Shown here piece by piece: positions 38,308 to 47,872 of a stretch of DNA of 64,000 bases. Source of the stretch: Halobacillus halophilus DSM 2266 (GTDB taxonomy: Bacteria; Bacillota; Bacilli; Bacillales; Halobacillaceae); contig NC_017668.1 in NCBI RefSeq assembly GCF_000284515.1, forward strand, positions 2,046,001 through 2,110,000, given 5' to 3'. The stretch's first letter is position 1. Every line of letters begins with the position of its first letter. Below the pieces are notes generated by a model. It saw only the letters and a list, made by a program, of their open reading frames with translations, did no database searches and was not told the origin of the DNA. Position numbers and translations under genes: made by a program.

Positions 38308-39549
38308 ATGAAGCTGCTTGTACAAAAATTTGGAGGAACTTCGGTCCGGGATCGGGAAAGCAGGTCCCGGGCCATCACTCATGTCAAAAAAGCCCTTTAT
38401 GAAGGGTATAAAGTGGTCGTTACCGTGTCTGCAATGGGAAGGAAAGGGAGCCCCTATGCGACAGATACGATCCTAAGTTTGATTAATTATCCAGACACTC
38501 TGGTTTCAGAGCGAGAACAGGATCTCCTGATGTCGTGCGGGGAGACCATCTCCTCCATTGTTTTTACACATGAGTTAATGAATGAAGGAATTTCAACTGT
38601 ATCTTTAACAGGAGCACAGGCAGGATTTTTAACGAATGATGATTTTACAAGAGCTAAAATTATTCGAATGAATCCGGCAAGAATATATAAAGAACTTGAA
38701 TCTCATGACGTTGTAGTAGTGGCCGGTTTTCAGGGACAGACGGATAAAGGAGAAACGACTACGATCGGCCGAGGAGGCAGCGATACTTCCGCTGCAGCAC
38801 TTGGAGCAGCATTATCAGCTGAGTTCATTGATATATTTACCGACGTAGACGGAATCATGACGGCAGACCCACGAGTGGTTACATCTGCTCGGGCTTTAAA
38901 TGTGATTACGTACAATGAAATCTGTAATTTAGCCTATCAGGGAGCGAAGGTTATCCATCCTAGAGCAGTTGAAATTGCCATGTACGCAAAGGTGCCTCTT
39001 CGTGTTCGTTCAACCTATTCAGACCTGCCAGGAACGCTGGTAACTGGAATAAAGGAACCACCTGCGGGTAAAGATATTTCCGATCGCGTTGTGACGGGAA
39101 TAGCCCACATGATGGGTCTGACTCAAATAAAAGTTCTCTCGAAAGAAGATCCCTCAAAATTACAATCCGATGTATTCAAGTCCATGGCTGCTGCCAACAT
39201 TTCAGTTGACTTCATCAACATTTCTCCAAGCGGTGTCATTTATACCATCAATCATATTTATACAAAAAAAGCGGTCAGCATTCTTGAGGATTTAGGGTAT
39301 GAACCTGAAATTAAAGAAAAGTGTGCAAAAGTTTCTACGGTAGGAGCGGGGATTGCCGGTTTTCCTGGCGTTACGGCTAAAATCGTTCAGTCTCTAACAG
39401 ACTCCGGTATCCAGATTCTCCAATCAGCCGACTCCCATACAACGATATGGGTGCTGATTAAAGAAGAGGACCTTGTTCAGGCTGTTAATGCGCTTCACGA
39501 ATCTTTCCAGCTCAACGTAGAAACGGTGAAAGGGGAAAGAACATCATGA
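38308..39549 (+). CDS. dapG: Aspartokinase I (DapG type)
   Basis: Aspartokinase phosphorylates aspartate, opening the diaminopimelate pathway; the DapG isoenzyme is inhibited by diaminopimelate in B. subtilis. The 413-residue protein has the kinase domain with VQKFGGTSVRD and TTIGRGGSDTSAAALGAAL, and two ACT domains in the last 150 residues. GTTGAGGTGG precedes the start; the stop overlaps dapA (ATGA). Isoenzyme naming rests on the asd-dapG-dapA context. Confidence 0.94.
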   Translation: MKLLVQKFGGTSVRDRESRSRAITHVKKALYEGYKVVVTVSAMGRKGSPYATDTILSLINYPDTLVSEREQDLLMSCGETISSIVFTHELMNEGISTVSLTGAQAGFLTNDDFTRAKIIRMNPARIYKELESHDVVVVAGFQGQTDKGETTTIGRGGSDTSAAALGAALSAEFIDIFTDVDGIMTADPRVVTSARALNVITYNEICNLAYQGAKVIHPRAVEIAMYAKVPLRVRSTYSDLPGTLVTGIKEPPAGKDISDRVVTGIAHMMGLTQIKVLSKEDPSKLQSDVFKSMAAANISVDFINISPSGVIYTINHIYTKKAVSILEDLGYEPEIKEKCAKVSTVGAGIAGFPGVTAKIVQSLTDSGIQILQSADSHTTIWVLIKEEDLVQAVNALHESFQLNVETVKGERTS

Positions 39550-40442
39550 ATTTCGGGAAAGTCTTAACAGCCATGGTTACCCCTTTTGATAATCATGGAA
39601 AGATTGATTTAAAGAAAACAGCGGATCTGATCGATTATTTATTAGCTAATGGAACAGATGGATTAGTAGTGGCTGGTACAACAGGTGAATCGCCCACTCT
39701 ATCAGCAGATGAAAAAGTGGAACTTTGGAAACAGGTGGTTCAAGTAGTTAAGGGGCGTGTTCCCGTGATTGCGGGTTCTGGAAGCAACAGTACAGATAAG
39801 TCCATTCATCTATCCAAACGGGCAGAAGAAGCAGGAGTCGACGCCGTCATGCTGGTAGCTCCTTATTATAATAAACCGGACCAAAGAGGTCTTTATCAAC
39901 ATTTTAAAACCATTGCGGAAGCTATTGACTTACCCGTAATGATCTACAATGTTCCAGGTAGATCTGTCGTTCGGCTGACTCCGGATACTGTTGTATCTCT
40001 TTCTCATATTAAAAATATTGTTTCTGTGAAGGAAGCGACGGGAGATCTGGACGGAATGTCTGAAATTATTTCTCGAACAGACGATTCTTTCTCTTTATAT
40101 AGTGGCGATGATAACCTTACACTGCCTTCATACGCAATCGGTGCTCATGGCATTATCTCTGTTTCCAGCCATATTATTGGAAATGAAATGCAGACGATGC
40201 TTAAGCTTTATGAAGAAGGAAAGGATAAGAAAGCGGCTGCTCTTCATCGAAAACTCCTCCCCTTAATGAAGGGGATGTTTAGTGCACCTTCTCCTACACC
40301 GGTGAAAGCTGCTTTAAAGATGGTTGGAATCGATACCGGAGGAGTTCGCTTACCTTTAGTACCTTTGTCAGATAAAGATCTCGAGTCCATTCATCAGATT
40401 ATAAATAAGGTAAAGTCAAATGGAACCGAAAAGGGAGTGTGA
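39546..40442 (+). CDS. dapA: 4-hydroxy-tetrahydrodipicolinate synthase
   Basis: DapA condenses pyruvate with aspartate semialdehyde, giving the precursor for peptidoglycan diaminopimelate and spore dipicolinate. The 298-residue TIM barrel has GTTGESPTLS, the Tyr in MIYNVPGRSVVRL and the Schiff-base Lys in IVSVKEATGDLDG. ATG overlaps the dapG stop. The left arm of the operon's terminator lies in its last codons and the stop codon falls in the loop. Confidence 0.97.
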   Translation: MNFGKVLTAMVTPFDNHGKIDLKKTADLIDYLLANGTDGLVVAGTTGESPTLSADEKVELWKQVVQVVKGRVPVIAGSGSNSTDKSIHLSKRAEEAGVDAVMLVAPYYNKPDQRGLYQHFKTIAEAIDLPVMIYNVPGRSVVRLTPDTVVSLSHIKNIVSVKEATGDLDGMSEIISRTDDSFSLYSGDDNLTLPSYAIGAHGIISVSSHIIGNEMQTMLKLYEEGKDKKAAALHRKLLPLMKGMFSAPSPTPVKAALKMVGIDTGGVRLPLVPLSDKDLESIHQIINKVKSNGTEKGV

Positions 40443-40461
40443 TCCCTTTTCGGTTTCTTTG
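40425..40461 (+). terminator. Terminator overlapping the dapA stop codon
   Basis: AACCGAAAAGGGA (40425-40437) pairs with TCCCTTTTCGGTT (40444-40456), loop of six bases carrying the stop TGA, followed by TCTTTG. The 13-bp stem would compete with ribosomes finishing dapA. Confidence 0.85.
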
Positions 40462-40559
40462 TTGGCAGGAGAGGGATGGACCCTTTTAATTTAATCACAT
40501 GTATGAGAGCAGCATGCTTGAGTCATACTACGTGAAAAGAGCGAAAGGAGCCCTGCCTT

Positions 40560-41285
40560 ATGAAAGAATCTCCTCAAGAACAGGAAAAGGATAAATCCAA
40601 AGGGCAATCGTCCATTGTTGATAAGATCCAGCAGCTTGGTCAATCCAATGTACCTCAGCCAGCTGATTCCAATATTCATGTACTTCCAATAATTGGTCAA
40701 ATTGAAGGTCACGTCCAACTGCCTTCTCAAAACAAAACTACGAAATATGAACATATGATTCCCCAGCTTATAGCCATTGAACAAAATCCAAAAATCGAAG
40801 GATTAGTCGTACTATTAAATACTGTGGGTGGAGATGTGGAAGCGGGACTTGCGATTTCAGAAATGATTGCTTCTTTATCTAAGCCAACTGTTTCCATCGT
40901 CCTCGGTGGAGGGCATTCCATTGGTGTTCCAATTGCTGTTTCCGCTGATTATTCATTTATTGCTGAAACAGCTACTATGACCATTCACCCGATCCGCATG
41001 ACCGGACTAGTCATAGGTGTTCCACAAACATTTGAATACATGGATAAGATGCAGGATCGAGTGGTTAATTTTGTTACCAGACATTCCAATGTGGACGAGG
41101 AGAAATTTAAAGAACTCATGTTTGCAAAAGGTAATCTTACACGAGATATAGGTACAAATGTAGTCGGCCAACAAGCCGTAGACCATGGGCTTATCGATGC
41201 TGTAGGAGGAGTGAAAGAAGCAATGAGTAAACTGAATGAATTAATTGATCATAATAAAGAAAATGAGAAGAAGGTCGTTCAATGA
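40560..41285 (+). CDS. tepA: ClpP-like serine protease TepA (YmfB)
   Basis: TepA is a ClpP-fold cytoplasmic protease linked to protein translocation and, in B. subtilis, to spore protein turnover. The 241-residue protein keeps the nucleophile region [15 protein letters not shown] and the His in [12 protein letters not shown]. The N-terminal 45 residues are charged and variable. Start ATG 40560 follows GAAAGGAG. In B. subtilis rnjB lies between dapA and tepA; only about 120 non-coding bases are present here. Confidence 0.93.
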   Translation: MKESPQEQEKDKSKGQSSIVDKIQQLGQSNVPQPADSNIHVLPIIGQIEGHVQLPSQNKTTKYEHMIPQLIAIEQNPKIEGLVVLLNTVGGDVEAGLAISEMIASLSKPTVSIVLGGGHSIGVPIAVSADYSFIAETATMTIHPIRMTGLVIGVPQTFEYMDKMQDRVVNFVTRHSNVDEEKFKELMFAKGNLTRDIGTNVVGQQAVDHGLIDAVGGVKEAMSKLNELIDHNKENEKKVVQ

Positions 41286-41488
41286 TTCATTATACACCGC
41301 TTAGTGAATACGATATTTTCCCTTCCCATGAAAAAGAGCAGCAAATTATTTACAATCAGGACAAAAAGTGTTCTGTAAAATGTCAGGATATGGGCGATGG
41401 AAAAAAACAAATTGTGCAAGTTTTGTCTACGGATCCAGCGCATTATATGGATCCATCCTTACAGCCTGGACAATGGTTGGACTCGTAA
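41282..41488 (+). CDS. ylzJ: YlzJ-like small protein
   Basis: YlzJ is a short conserved protein found between tepA and spoIIIE in bacilli; its function is unknown. The 68-residue product begins [14 protein letters not shown] and ends with [13 protein letters not shown], the conserved tail. It overlaps the tepA stop by four bases, so it is probably translationally coupled to it. Confidence 0.85.
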   Translation: MIHYTPLSEYDIFPSHEKEQQIIYNQDKKCSVKCQDMGDGKKQIVQVLSTDPAHYMDPSLQPGQWLDS

Positions 41489-41503
41489 CACACTCTTTTC
41501 ATG

Positions 41504-41512
41504 TGGTATAAT
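41504..41512 (+). promoter_or_regulatory. Extended -10 promoter upstream of spoIIIE
   Basis: TGTGGTATAAT contains an extended -10 TG followed by perfect TATAAT at 41507-41512; no good -35 at 17 bases. It would give a leader of about 175 bases for spoIIIE. Confidence 0.6.
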
Positions 41513-41530
41513 TATAATAATGGCTAGTCA

Positions 41531-41590
41531 GGATGTCGAACATGTTTTCTTCTCCTTCTCAGAAGAGACAGTCGGCATCCTTATCTTTTC
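41531..41590 (+). other. Hairpin in the spoIIIE leader
   Basis: GGATGTCG (41531-41538) pairs with CGGCATCC (41573-41580) with one G-U pair; inside, TCTTCT and AGAAGA also pair. TTATCTTTTC follows, giving a terminator-like shape just after the promoter, so it may attenuate spoIIIE. Confidence 0.5.
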
Positions 41591-41694
41591 AAGCTGCTTC
41601 TATTATTCTTTGAAACTAATTGGTGTGCATAGATGAATTAAAGGCTGCTCCGGCGTGCAGAAGTATAAACAACTAATTTGGAGGTGTCTATTTA

Positions 41695-44004
41695 ATGGCT
41701 AGAAAAAGAAAATCTTCTTCAAAATCTAAGAAAAAACAGTCTGGATTAAAACAGCAAGTTAAATTTGAATTGATGGGACTGCTGTTTATCTTAATTGCTG
41801 TCTTTGGAAGTGGAGCTTCAGCTATCAGCGATGGAGCTGTGCCTGGTGGACTTGAGCGCATCTGGCAGTTTTTCTTCGGGGTCTGGTATTTTGTAGCTTC
41901 ACTATTCTTTCTTATACTCGGTGTCTTCTTAATGGTTAAGAGAAGTTGGCCATCTTTCCTACATAAACGTTTAATTGGAGTATATATTGTATTTGTCTCG
42001 CTATTATTATTTACTCACTTAGAAACTTTATCCGATGAACTGGCAGCAGGTGAAGGTTCAATTTTAGCTATGACCTGGGAACGGATTACCGGCATGATGC
42101 GGGGAGAGTTGTCTTTCTATAGTATCGGCGGCGGACTTTCCGGAGCCTTTCTACTATCCGTAACCTATTTTCTCTTCTCAGGTACTGGAGCGGCTATTTT
42201 ATCGTTCTTCCTATTTTTAATCGGGATCATATTTATTAGTGAATGGTCAATTGGCAACTTCGTAAGCGTAGTTGGAAACAAAGGAAAAGACCTATTACAG
42301 GACCAGGTTAAGCGTATTAAAGAATCAAGGGCTCATCCTAAAGAAAAAAAATCCCAACGAGAAAAACCTGAAGAAACGACGGTTATTGAAATTAATGAGC
42401 CTGAGACTAGTGAATATGAAAATCCGGCTGAACCGATTATTCAGGACTTTACAGACCATGCATACGCAAATGAAGATAAAACGGAAAGTCAGTTATCCGA
42501 AAATATTTCTTCTAAAGAAGATTATGAGGGAGAGGAACCCGGTCTGGAGAAATCTATGCCGACGGCTGAATTAGAAAATTTCGATTATCAACTACCTAGT
42601 ATGGAACTTTTGGATGAACCCACTTCAAGTCCTCAAAGTCAGGGGCGTTCCCACATTCAGGCAACGGTTCGTAAACTCGAAAAAACATTTCAGAGTTTCG
42701 GTGTCAAAGCAAAAGTTACCAAAGTGCATGTTGGTCCTGCCGTTACGAAGTACGAGGTGTATCCAGATACCGGTGTTAAAGTAAGTAAAATAGTTAATTT
42801 AAATGATGACCTGGCGCTGGCGCTGGCAGCTAAGGATATTCGTATTGAAGCTCCCATTCCCGGGAAGTCTGCTGTAGGAATTGAAGTTCCTAATCAAGAA
42901 ATATCCATGGTTTCTTTGAGGGAAGTTTTGGAAACAGGGAAGTCCAACACAGAAGCAAAATTAGGTTTTGCTTTGGGCAGAGATATCTCTGGTGAGGCTG
43001 TTATGTCTGAGTTAAACAAGATGCCGCACCTGCTTGTAGCTGGAGCCACAGGCAGTGGTAAAAGTGTATGTATCAACGGTATTATTACGAGCATCTTAAT
43101 GCGGGCGAAACCTCACGAGGTGAAAATGATGATGATTGATCCGAAAAAAGTAGAGTTAAATGTGTATAATGGGATTCCTCATTTACTGGCTCCAGTGGTA
43201 ACTGATCCTAAAAAAGCGTCACGTGCACTTAAAAAAGTTGTATCAGAAATGGAACGACGCTATGATTTATTTTCAGAAACAGGTACCAGAAATATAGAAA
43301 GTTATAACGAATATATAAAAAAACACAATAAAGAAAGCGAAGATACACAGCCTCAGCTTCCTTATATCGTTGTACTGGTGGATGAACTTGCTGACTTAAT
43401 GATGGTTGCGTCAAATGAAGTTGAAGACGCAATTACCCGATTGGCCCAAATGGCACGTGCGGCCGGCATCCATTTAATTATCGCTACTCAGCGTCCTTCC
43501 GTAGATGTTATTACAGGGGTCATTAAAGCTAATATTCCTTCACGTATTGCGTTTAGCGTTTCCTCTCAAACAGATTCCAGAACTATTTTGGATTCAGGAG
43601 GAGCAGAGAAACTGTTAGGACGAGGAGATATGCTCTTTACGCCGGTTGGATCTAATAAGCCAACCAGGGTACAGGGAGCTTTTCTTTCTGATGAAGAAGT
43701 GGAACGTGTGGTCAATTTCTGTGTAGAACAGCAGAAAGCTCAATATCAAGAAGAGATGATTCCAGAAGAAGAAAATGAAGTGAAGCAGGAAGTAGATGAT
43801 GATCTTTATCCTGAAGCAGTACAGATGGTTATTGAGATGCAAAGTGCCAGTGTATCGATGATTCAGCGGAGATTCAGGGTGGGCTATACACGAGCTGCCC
43901 GGTTAATTGATGCGATGGAGGATAATGGAATCGTAGGACCCTATGAAGGAAGTAAGCCAAGGTCTGTACTCGTCTCACAAGTATCGGAAGAACAGTCCTC
44001 TTAA
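41695..44004 (+). CDS. spoIIIE: DNA translocase SpoIIIE/FtsK
   Basis: SpoIIIE pumps the chromosome into the forespore and clears DNA from septa. The 769-residue protein has four membrane segments (about 20-175), an acidic linker (about 215-310), the alpha/beta motor with Walker [11 protein letters not shown] (about residue 449) and Walker [13 protein letters not shown], and a C-terminal winged-helix gamma domain ([20 protein letters not shown]) that reads orienting DNA sequences. GGAGGTG precedes ATG 41695. Full length for the family. Confidence 0.96.
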   Translation: MARKRKSSSKSKKKQSGLKQQVKFELMGLLFILIAVFGSGASAISDGAVPGGLERIWQFFFGVWYFVASLFFLILGVFLMVKRSWPSFLHKRLIGVYIVFVSLLLFTHLETLSDELAAGEGSILAMTWERITGMMRGELSFYSIGGGLSGAFLLSVTYFLFSGTGAAILSFFLFLIGIIFISEWSIGNFVSVVGNKGKDLLQDQVKRIKESRAHPKEKKSQREKPEETTVIEINEPETSEYENPAEPIIQDFTDHAYANEDKTESQLSENISSKEDYEGEEPGLEKSMPTAELENFDYQLPSMELLDEPTSSPQSQGRSHIQATVRKLEKTFQSFGVKAKVTKVHVGPAVTKYEVYPDTGVKVSKIVNLNDDLALALAAKDIRIEAPIPGKSAVGIEVPNQEISMVSLREVLETGKSNTEAKLGFALGRDISGEAVMSELNKMPHLLVAGATGSGKSVCINGIITSILMRAKPHEVKMMMIDPKKVELNVYNGIPHLLAPVVTDPKKASRALKKVVSEMERRYDLFSETGTRNIESYNEYIKKHNKESEDTQPQLPYIVVLVDELADLMMVASNEVEDAITRLAQMARAAGIHLIIATQRPSVDVITGVIKANIPSRIAFSVSSQTDSRTILDSGGAEKLLGRGDMLFTPVGSNKPTRVQGAFLSDEEVERVVNFCVEQQKAQYQEEMIPEEENEVKQEVDDDLYPEAVQMVIEMQSASVSMIQRRFRVGYTRAARLIDAMEDNGIVGPYEGSKPRSVLVSQVSEEQSS

Positions 44005-44052
44005 TTGATCATCAGAGCAGCTAATATAGCTGAAAATAGTTATTAAGTCATA

Positions 44053-44100
44053 AATAGAGTTAGGACAAAACAGAAAAATGTCCTAACTCTATTTATTTAT
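44053..44100 (+). terminator. Strong terminator after spoIIIE
   Basis: AAATAGAGTTAGGACA pairs with TGTCCTAACTCTATTT around an 11-base A-rich loop, followed by ATTTATTT. Confidence 0.9.
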
Positions 44101-44111
44101 TTGTGGAATAG

Positions 44112-44120
44112 TGTTATATT
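44112..44120 (+). promoter_or_regulatory. Extended -10 promoter for the GntR gene
   Basis: TG (44112-44113), one base, TATATT (44115-44120); the -35 region is T-rich only. Downstream, at about 44146-44159, a tandem GTCAGAT repeat lies between this promoter and the gene and could be an operator. Confidence 0.45.
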
Positions 44121-44196
44121 AATTAAAAATTATGATGTGTCAAACGTCAGATGTCAGATCACTTAATTGCAGTTTAATAGACTTGGGGTGTAGATA

Positions 44197-44922
44197 ATGT
44201 CCATAAAGCACGATACACGTCACCTGTACTTGCAGGTGATTGAACAGATAAAAAAAGATATTGAAAACGGTATCTTCATCGAAAAGCAAAAATTACCCTC
44301 TGAGTTTCAATTATCTAAATCTCTTGGAGTTTCAAGAGCGACATTAAGAGAAGCACTTCGAATCCTGGAAGAAGAAGGAGTTGTAACCAGAAGACATGGC
44401 GTGGGGACATTTGTTAATCCTAAGCCGCTTTTTACCTCCGGAATAGAGGAACTTGATAGTGTAACAGGGATGATTGCAAAGTCGGGCATGCGTCCTGGGA
44501 CGCAGTACCTCACAGCTGAACTTGTGGAGGCTACTATAGAAGACCGTAAACGATTCGCTGTTATGGATCTACATAATTTAGCAAAAGTGGAACGTGTCCG
44601 TACAGCAGACGAGGAGCCGGTCGTTTATTGCATTGATAAAATCCCTGAGGGACTTCTGCCTATTGACCAAATTCGAGAAGCAGACTCTATGTTCGGAATC
44701 CTTGAAGCATACACAGGGAAATCGATCAGCTATGCGGTCACTCACATCGAACCTATTGGTTATCATGAAAAAATTTCACCAATCTTAAATTGCGAACCAG
44801 AACAAGCTTTACTTTTATTAAAACAAATGCATTACACAGTGGATGATGAACCAATGCTTTTGTCTTCCAATTACTTTAGGGCTGACAAATTCAGTTTCCA
44901 TGTTTTAAGAAAAAGAGTGTAA
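44197..44922 (+). CDS. ymfC: GntR/HutC family transcriptional regulator (YmfC)
   Basis: The 241-residue protein has an N-terminal winged helix-turn-helix of the GntR type ([20 protein letters not shown] then [20 protein letters not shown]) and a C-terminal UTRA ligand-binding domain (about 85-240). YmfC occupies the same place in B. subtilis. Here it stands directly upstream of the nupN-O-P-Q importer, so it may control that transporter or itself; the effector is unknown. Start ATG 44197 has only a weak TGGGGTG ribosome site. Confidence 0.9.
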   Translation: MSIKHDTRHLYLQVIEQIKKDIENGIFIEKQKLPSEFQLSKSLGVSRATLREALRILEEEGVVTRRHGVGTFVNPKPLFTSGIEELDSVTGMIAKSGMRPGTQYLTAELVEATIEDRKRFAVMDLHNLAKVERVRTADEEPVVYCIDKIPEGLLPIDQIREADSMFGILEAYTGKSISYAVTHIEPIGYHEKISPILNCEPEQALLLLKQMHYTVDDEPMLLSSNYFRADKFSFHVLRKRV

Positions 44923-44967
44923 GCGTTTTCAATAGTGTGTACCAATGACTATTTTGGGAGGTGAGGC

Positions 44968-45021
44968 TTGCTGAAAAAGGGTAAAAGAAACACTCCAAAG
45001 GGTTTCAGGCGTCAAACTTAA
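44968..45021 (+). CDS. Possible 17-residue leader peptide before nupN
   Basis: A GGGAGGTG ribosome site at 44956-44963 stands five bases before TTG 44968, opening a very basic 17-codon frame (MLKKGKRNTPKGFRRQT) that stops 19 bases before nupN. No gene of normal size uses this ribosome site. It could be a regulatory leader peptide or the chance remainder of a lost gene. Confidence 0.25.
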   Translation: MLKKGKRNTPKGFRRQT

Positions 45022-45040
45022 TAAATTAGGGGGAGTTATT

Positions 45041-46174
45041 TTGTTTAAAAATCGTCGTTTTCTTTTAGTTTTTTCACTCTTATTAGTCATTGGTTTAGTT
45101 CTTGGAGCATGTGGTGCTTCTGATGATGGAGGAGACTCAGCAGAGGATTCAGGTGGAGATAGTGAGAACAACACGGAAAACTCTTCTGAAAACGGTAGTA
45201 ACGAAGATTTCTCAGTAGCTATGGTTACAGATGTAGGCGGCGTGGACGACAAATCGTTTAACCAGTCTGCATGGGAAGGTTTGCAAGCATTTGGCGAAGA
45301 AAATGGAATGTCTAAAGGTGAAGGTTATGACTATGCTCAATCAGAAAGTGATGCAGACTATAATACGAACCTAAACCGTCTTGTCCGTCAGGATTATAAC
45401 TTAATTTATGGAATTGGATACTTATTACAGCCAGCTATTGAAGAGGTTGCCGCTCAATATCCAGATACAAACTTTGCGATCGTTGACTCAGGTGCAGAAG
45501 GTGACAACGTCGCGAGTATTTTATTTAAAGAACATCAGGGATCTTTCCTGGCTGGTGTGGCTGCAGCAAAGAAAACCCAGTCCAATCAAGTTGGATTCGT
45601 AGGTGGAGTAGATGGAGCCTTGATCAACAAGTTTGAAGCTGGTTTTGAGGCCGGTGTTAAATCTGTAAATGCTGATATTACAGTTGACGTACAGTATGCA
45701 GAAGCTTTCGACGCCCCGGATGATGGGAAATTGATTGCTTCCGATATGTATTCAAAAGGAATAGATGTTATTTATCACGCTTCTGGCGCAACAGGTAACG
45801 GGGTTTTTGCTCAAGCCAAAGACCTTAAGAAGAATAACCCAGATGAAGATGTATGGGTAATTGGTGTTGACCGTGACCAGCATGAAGAAGGCGCTATTGG
45901 AGACAATAACGTAACGCTTACTTCTATGGTTAAGCGTGTGGATATTGCTGTACAGGATGTGGCTAATCAGGCCATGAATGGTGAATTCCCAGCTGGAGAA
46001 ACCATTGAATACGGCCTGGATGATGACGCGATCAGCCTGGCACGTACGAATGAAGAAGCTCTAACGGACGACATTATTACAGCTATTGAAGATTGGAAAG
46101 AGAAAATTATCAATGGAGATGTGGAAGTACCTAGCACACGTGAAGAATTAGAAACTTATGTAAATTCCTTATAG
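45041..46174 (+). CDS. nupN: BMP-family substrate-binding lipoprotein of a nucleoside ABC importer
   Basis: NupN (YufN) is the extracellular lipoprotein that delivers nucleosides to the NupOPQ importer; BMP/PnrA relatives bind purine nucleosides. The signal peptide (about 1-23) ends in a lipobox LGAC with the lipidated Cys24, followed by a strongly acidic Ser/Asp/Glu linker (25-60) and the BMP domain with VDDKSFNQSAWEGLQ and FLAGVAAA. TTG start at 45041 follows GGGGGAG. 377 residues. The substrate is inferred from the family. Confidence 0.92.
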   Translation: MFKNRRFLLVFSLLLVIGLVLGACGASDDGGDSAEDSGGDSENNTENSSENGSNEDFSVAMVTDVGGVDDKSFNQSAWEGLQAFGEENGMSKGEGYDYAQSESDADYNTNLNRLVRQDYNLIYGIGYLLQPAIEEVAAQYPDTNFAIVDSGAEGDNVASILFKEHQGSFLAGVAAAKKTQSNQVGFVGGVDGALINKFEAGFEAGVKSVNADITVDVQYAEAFDAPDDGKLIASDMYSKGIDVIYHASGATGNGVFAQAKDLKKNNPDEDVWVIGVDRDQHEEGAIGDNNVTLTSMVKRVDIAVQDVANQAMNGEFPAGETIEYGLDDDAISLARTNEEALTDDIITAIEDWKEKIINGDVEVPSTREELETYVNSL

Positions 46175-46183
46175 GATTACTGG

Positions 46184-46213
46184 AAAAAGGCTGGTGTAAG
46201 CCGGCCTTTTTTT
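46184..46213 (+). terminator. Terminator after nupN
   Basis: AAAAAGGC(T)GG pairs with CC(G)GCCTTTTT around a six-base loop, ending in a T7 run. It should let nupN be made in excess of the membrane subunits. Confidence 0.8.
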
Positions 46214-46225
46214 ACTGTATGGACT

Positions 46226-46280
46226 AAAAATCATCAAATGAAGAGTTATTATATCCGGCCCTCTTCATTTGATGATTTTT
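46226..46280 (+). repeat. Perfect 20-bp inverted repeat between nupN and nupO
   Basis: 46226-46245 and 46261-46280 are exact reverse complements with a 15-base loop. The left arm begins with A5 and the right arm ends with T5, so it resembles a bidirectional terminator. It comes 13 bases after a first complete terminator. Confidence 0.85.
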
Positions 46281-46345
46281 AAAGAGAGGATTTGGACTGG
46301 AGCGTAGATGGATTCATCTAAGACTGAAAAGGAGTGAGAGCAGCA

Positions 46346-47872
46346 ATGGAATACGTTATTGAAATGCTTAACATCCGTAAAGAATTTCCAGGGATTGTAG
46401 CTAATGATAATATAAATCTTCAAGTTGAGAAAGGCGAAATCCATGCTTTGCTTGGTGAAAACGGAGCAGGAAAATCTACCTTAATGAATGTTTTATTTGG
46501 TCTTTATCAGCCGGAAAAAGGCGAAATAAAGGTGAAGGGTGAAAAAGTTAAAATAACAGATCCGAACGTAGCCAATAAACTTGGTATTGGAATGGTTCAC
46601 CAGCACTTTATGCTGGTCGATACATTTACGGTAACGGAGAACATCGTTCTAGGTAATGAACCTAAAAAGGGCGGAACAGTAGATATAAAGAAAGCTGAAA
46701 AAGAAGTAAAAGACCTTTCAGAACGGTATGGTTTAAATGTGGACCCAGGCGCTAAGATCCGTGATATCTCCGTGGGGATGCAGCAGCGAGTTGAAATATT
46801 GAAAACGCTTTATCGCGGGGCGGAAATATTAATTCTTGACGAACCTACTGCAGTTTTGACCCCTCAGGAAATTAAGGAGCTAATAGGGATTATGCACAGC
46901 CTTGTTAAAGAAGGGAAATCCATTATTCTGATCACTCATAAACTAAAGGAAATAATGGAAGTCTGCGACCGGTGCACTGTAATTAGAAAAGGAGAAGGAA
47001 TTGGAACCGTTAAAGTAGCCGACACAAACCCTACCGAATTGGCTTCGTTGATGGTGGGACGTGAAGTAAGCTTTTCTACTGAAAAAACTCCAGCGAATCC
47101 GAAGGAAACCTTCTTATCCATCGAGGACTTATTTGTAAAAGATGTGCGCAGGGTGGACATGGTCAAAGGATTAAATCTTGAGGTGAAAGCAGGAGAAATT
47201 CTCGGGATCGCTGGTATTGATGGCAATGGGCAATCTGAGCTCATCGAAGCGATTGCAGGTCTAAGAAAAAGTGAGTCGGGAAGCATCAAACTTCATGATC
47301 AAGTGATTACAAACTTATCACCTAGAAAAGTAACTCAGTCCGGCGTATCTCATATTCCGCAGGATCGTCATAAATTCGGGCTGGTACTTGATTTTCCGGT
47401 TGGGGAAAATATGGTTCTTCAAAGTTATTATCAACAGCCTTTTTCCAAAAAAGGGGTTATGAATTTTAAGAAAATATACAAAAAAGCTCAAGAACTAATT
47501 GAAGAGTATGATGTGCGAACGCCGAATGCTTATACGAAAGCTAGAGCGCTGTCAGGCGGAAACCAGCAAAAAGCCATTATTGGACGTGAAGTCGACCGCT
47601 CTCCCGATTTAATTATAGCTGCACAGCCTACCCGAGGCCTTGATGTTGGAGCGATTGAATTCATTCATAAGAAATTGATTGAGGAACGCGATAAAGGAAG
47701 AGCTGTACTATTGCTATCTTTTGAGCTGGAAGAGATTATGAATTTAAGTGATCGAATTGCAGTCATGTTCGATGGAAGAATTATTTCAGAAGTCAAACCG
47801 GAAGACACAAATGAACAGGATCTCGGTCTTATGATGGCAGGGAACACTCCACAGAAAGCAGGTGGAAGCTGA
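46346..47872 (+). CDS. nupO: Nucleoside ABC importer, ATP-binding subunit (double ATPase)
   Basis: NupO is the energy-coupling subunit with two fused ABC domains, as in the sugar/nucleoside class. First domain: GENGAGKST (about residue 37), signature ISVGMQQR and LILDEPTAVLT. Second domain: degenerate Walker A GIDGNGQSE, signature LSGGNQQK and AAQPTRGLD. ATG 46346 follows AAGGAG by about 11 bases; an upstream GTG (46334) lies on the ribosome site. The stop is immediately followed by the nupP start. 508 residues, as expected. Confidence 0.94.
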   Translation: MEYVIEMLNIRKEFPGIVANDNINLQVEKGEIHALLGENGAGKSTLMNVLFGLYQPEKGEIKVKGEKVKITDPNVANKLGIGMVHQHFMLVDTFTVTENIVLGNEPKKGGTVDIKKAEKEVKDLSERYGLNVDPGAKIRDISVGMQQRVEILKTLYRGAEILILDEPTAVLTPQEIKELIGIMHSLVKEGKSIILITHKLKEIMEVCDRCTVIRKGEGIGTVKVADTNPTELASLMVGREVSFSTEKTPANPKETFLSIEDLFVKDVRRVDMVKGLNLEVKAGEILGIAGIDGNGQSELIEAIAGLRKSESGSIKLHDQVITNLSPRKVTQSGVSHIPQDRHKFGLVLDFPVGENMVLQSYYQQPFSKKGVMNFKKIYKKAQELIEEYDVRTPNAYTKARALSGGNQQKAIIGREVDRSPDLIIAAQPTRGLDVGAIEFIHKKLIEERDKGRAVLLLSFELEEIMNLSDRIAVMFDGRIISEVKPEDTNEQDLGLMMAGNTPQKAGGS

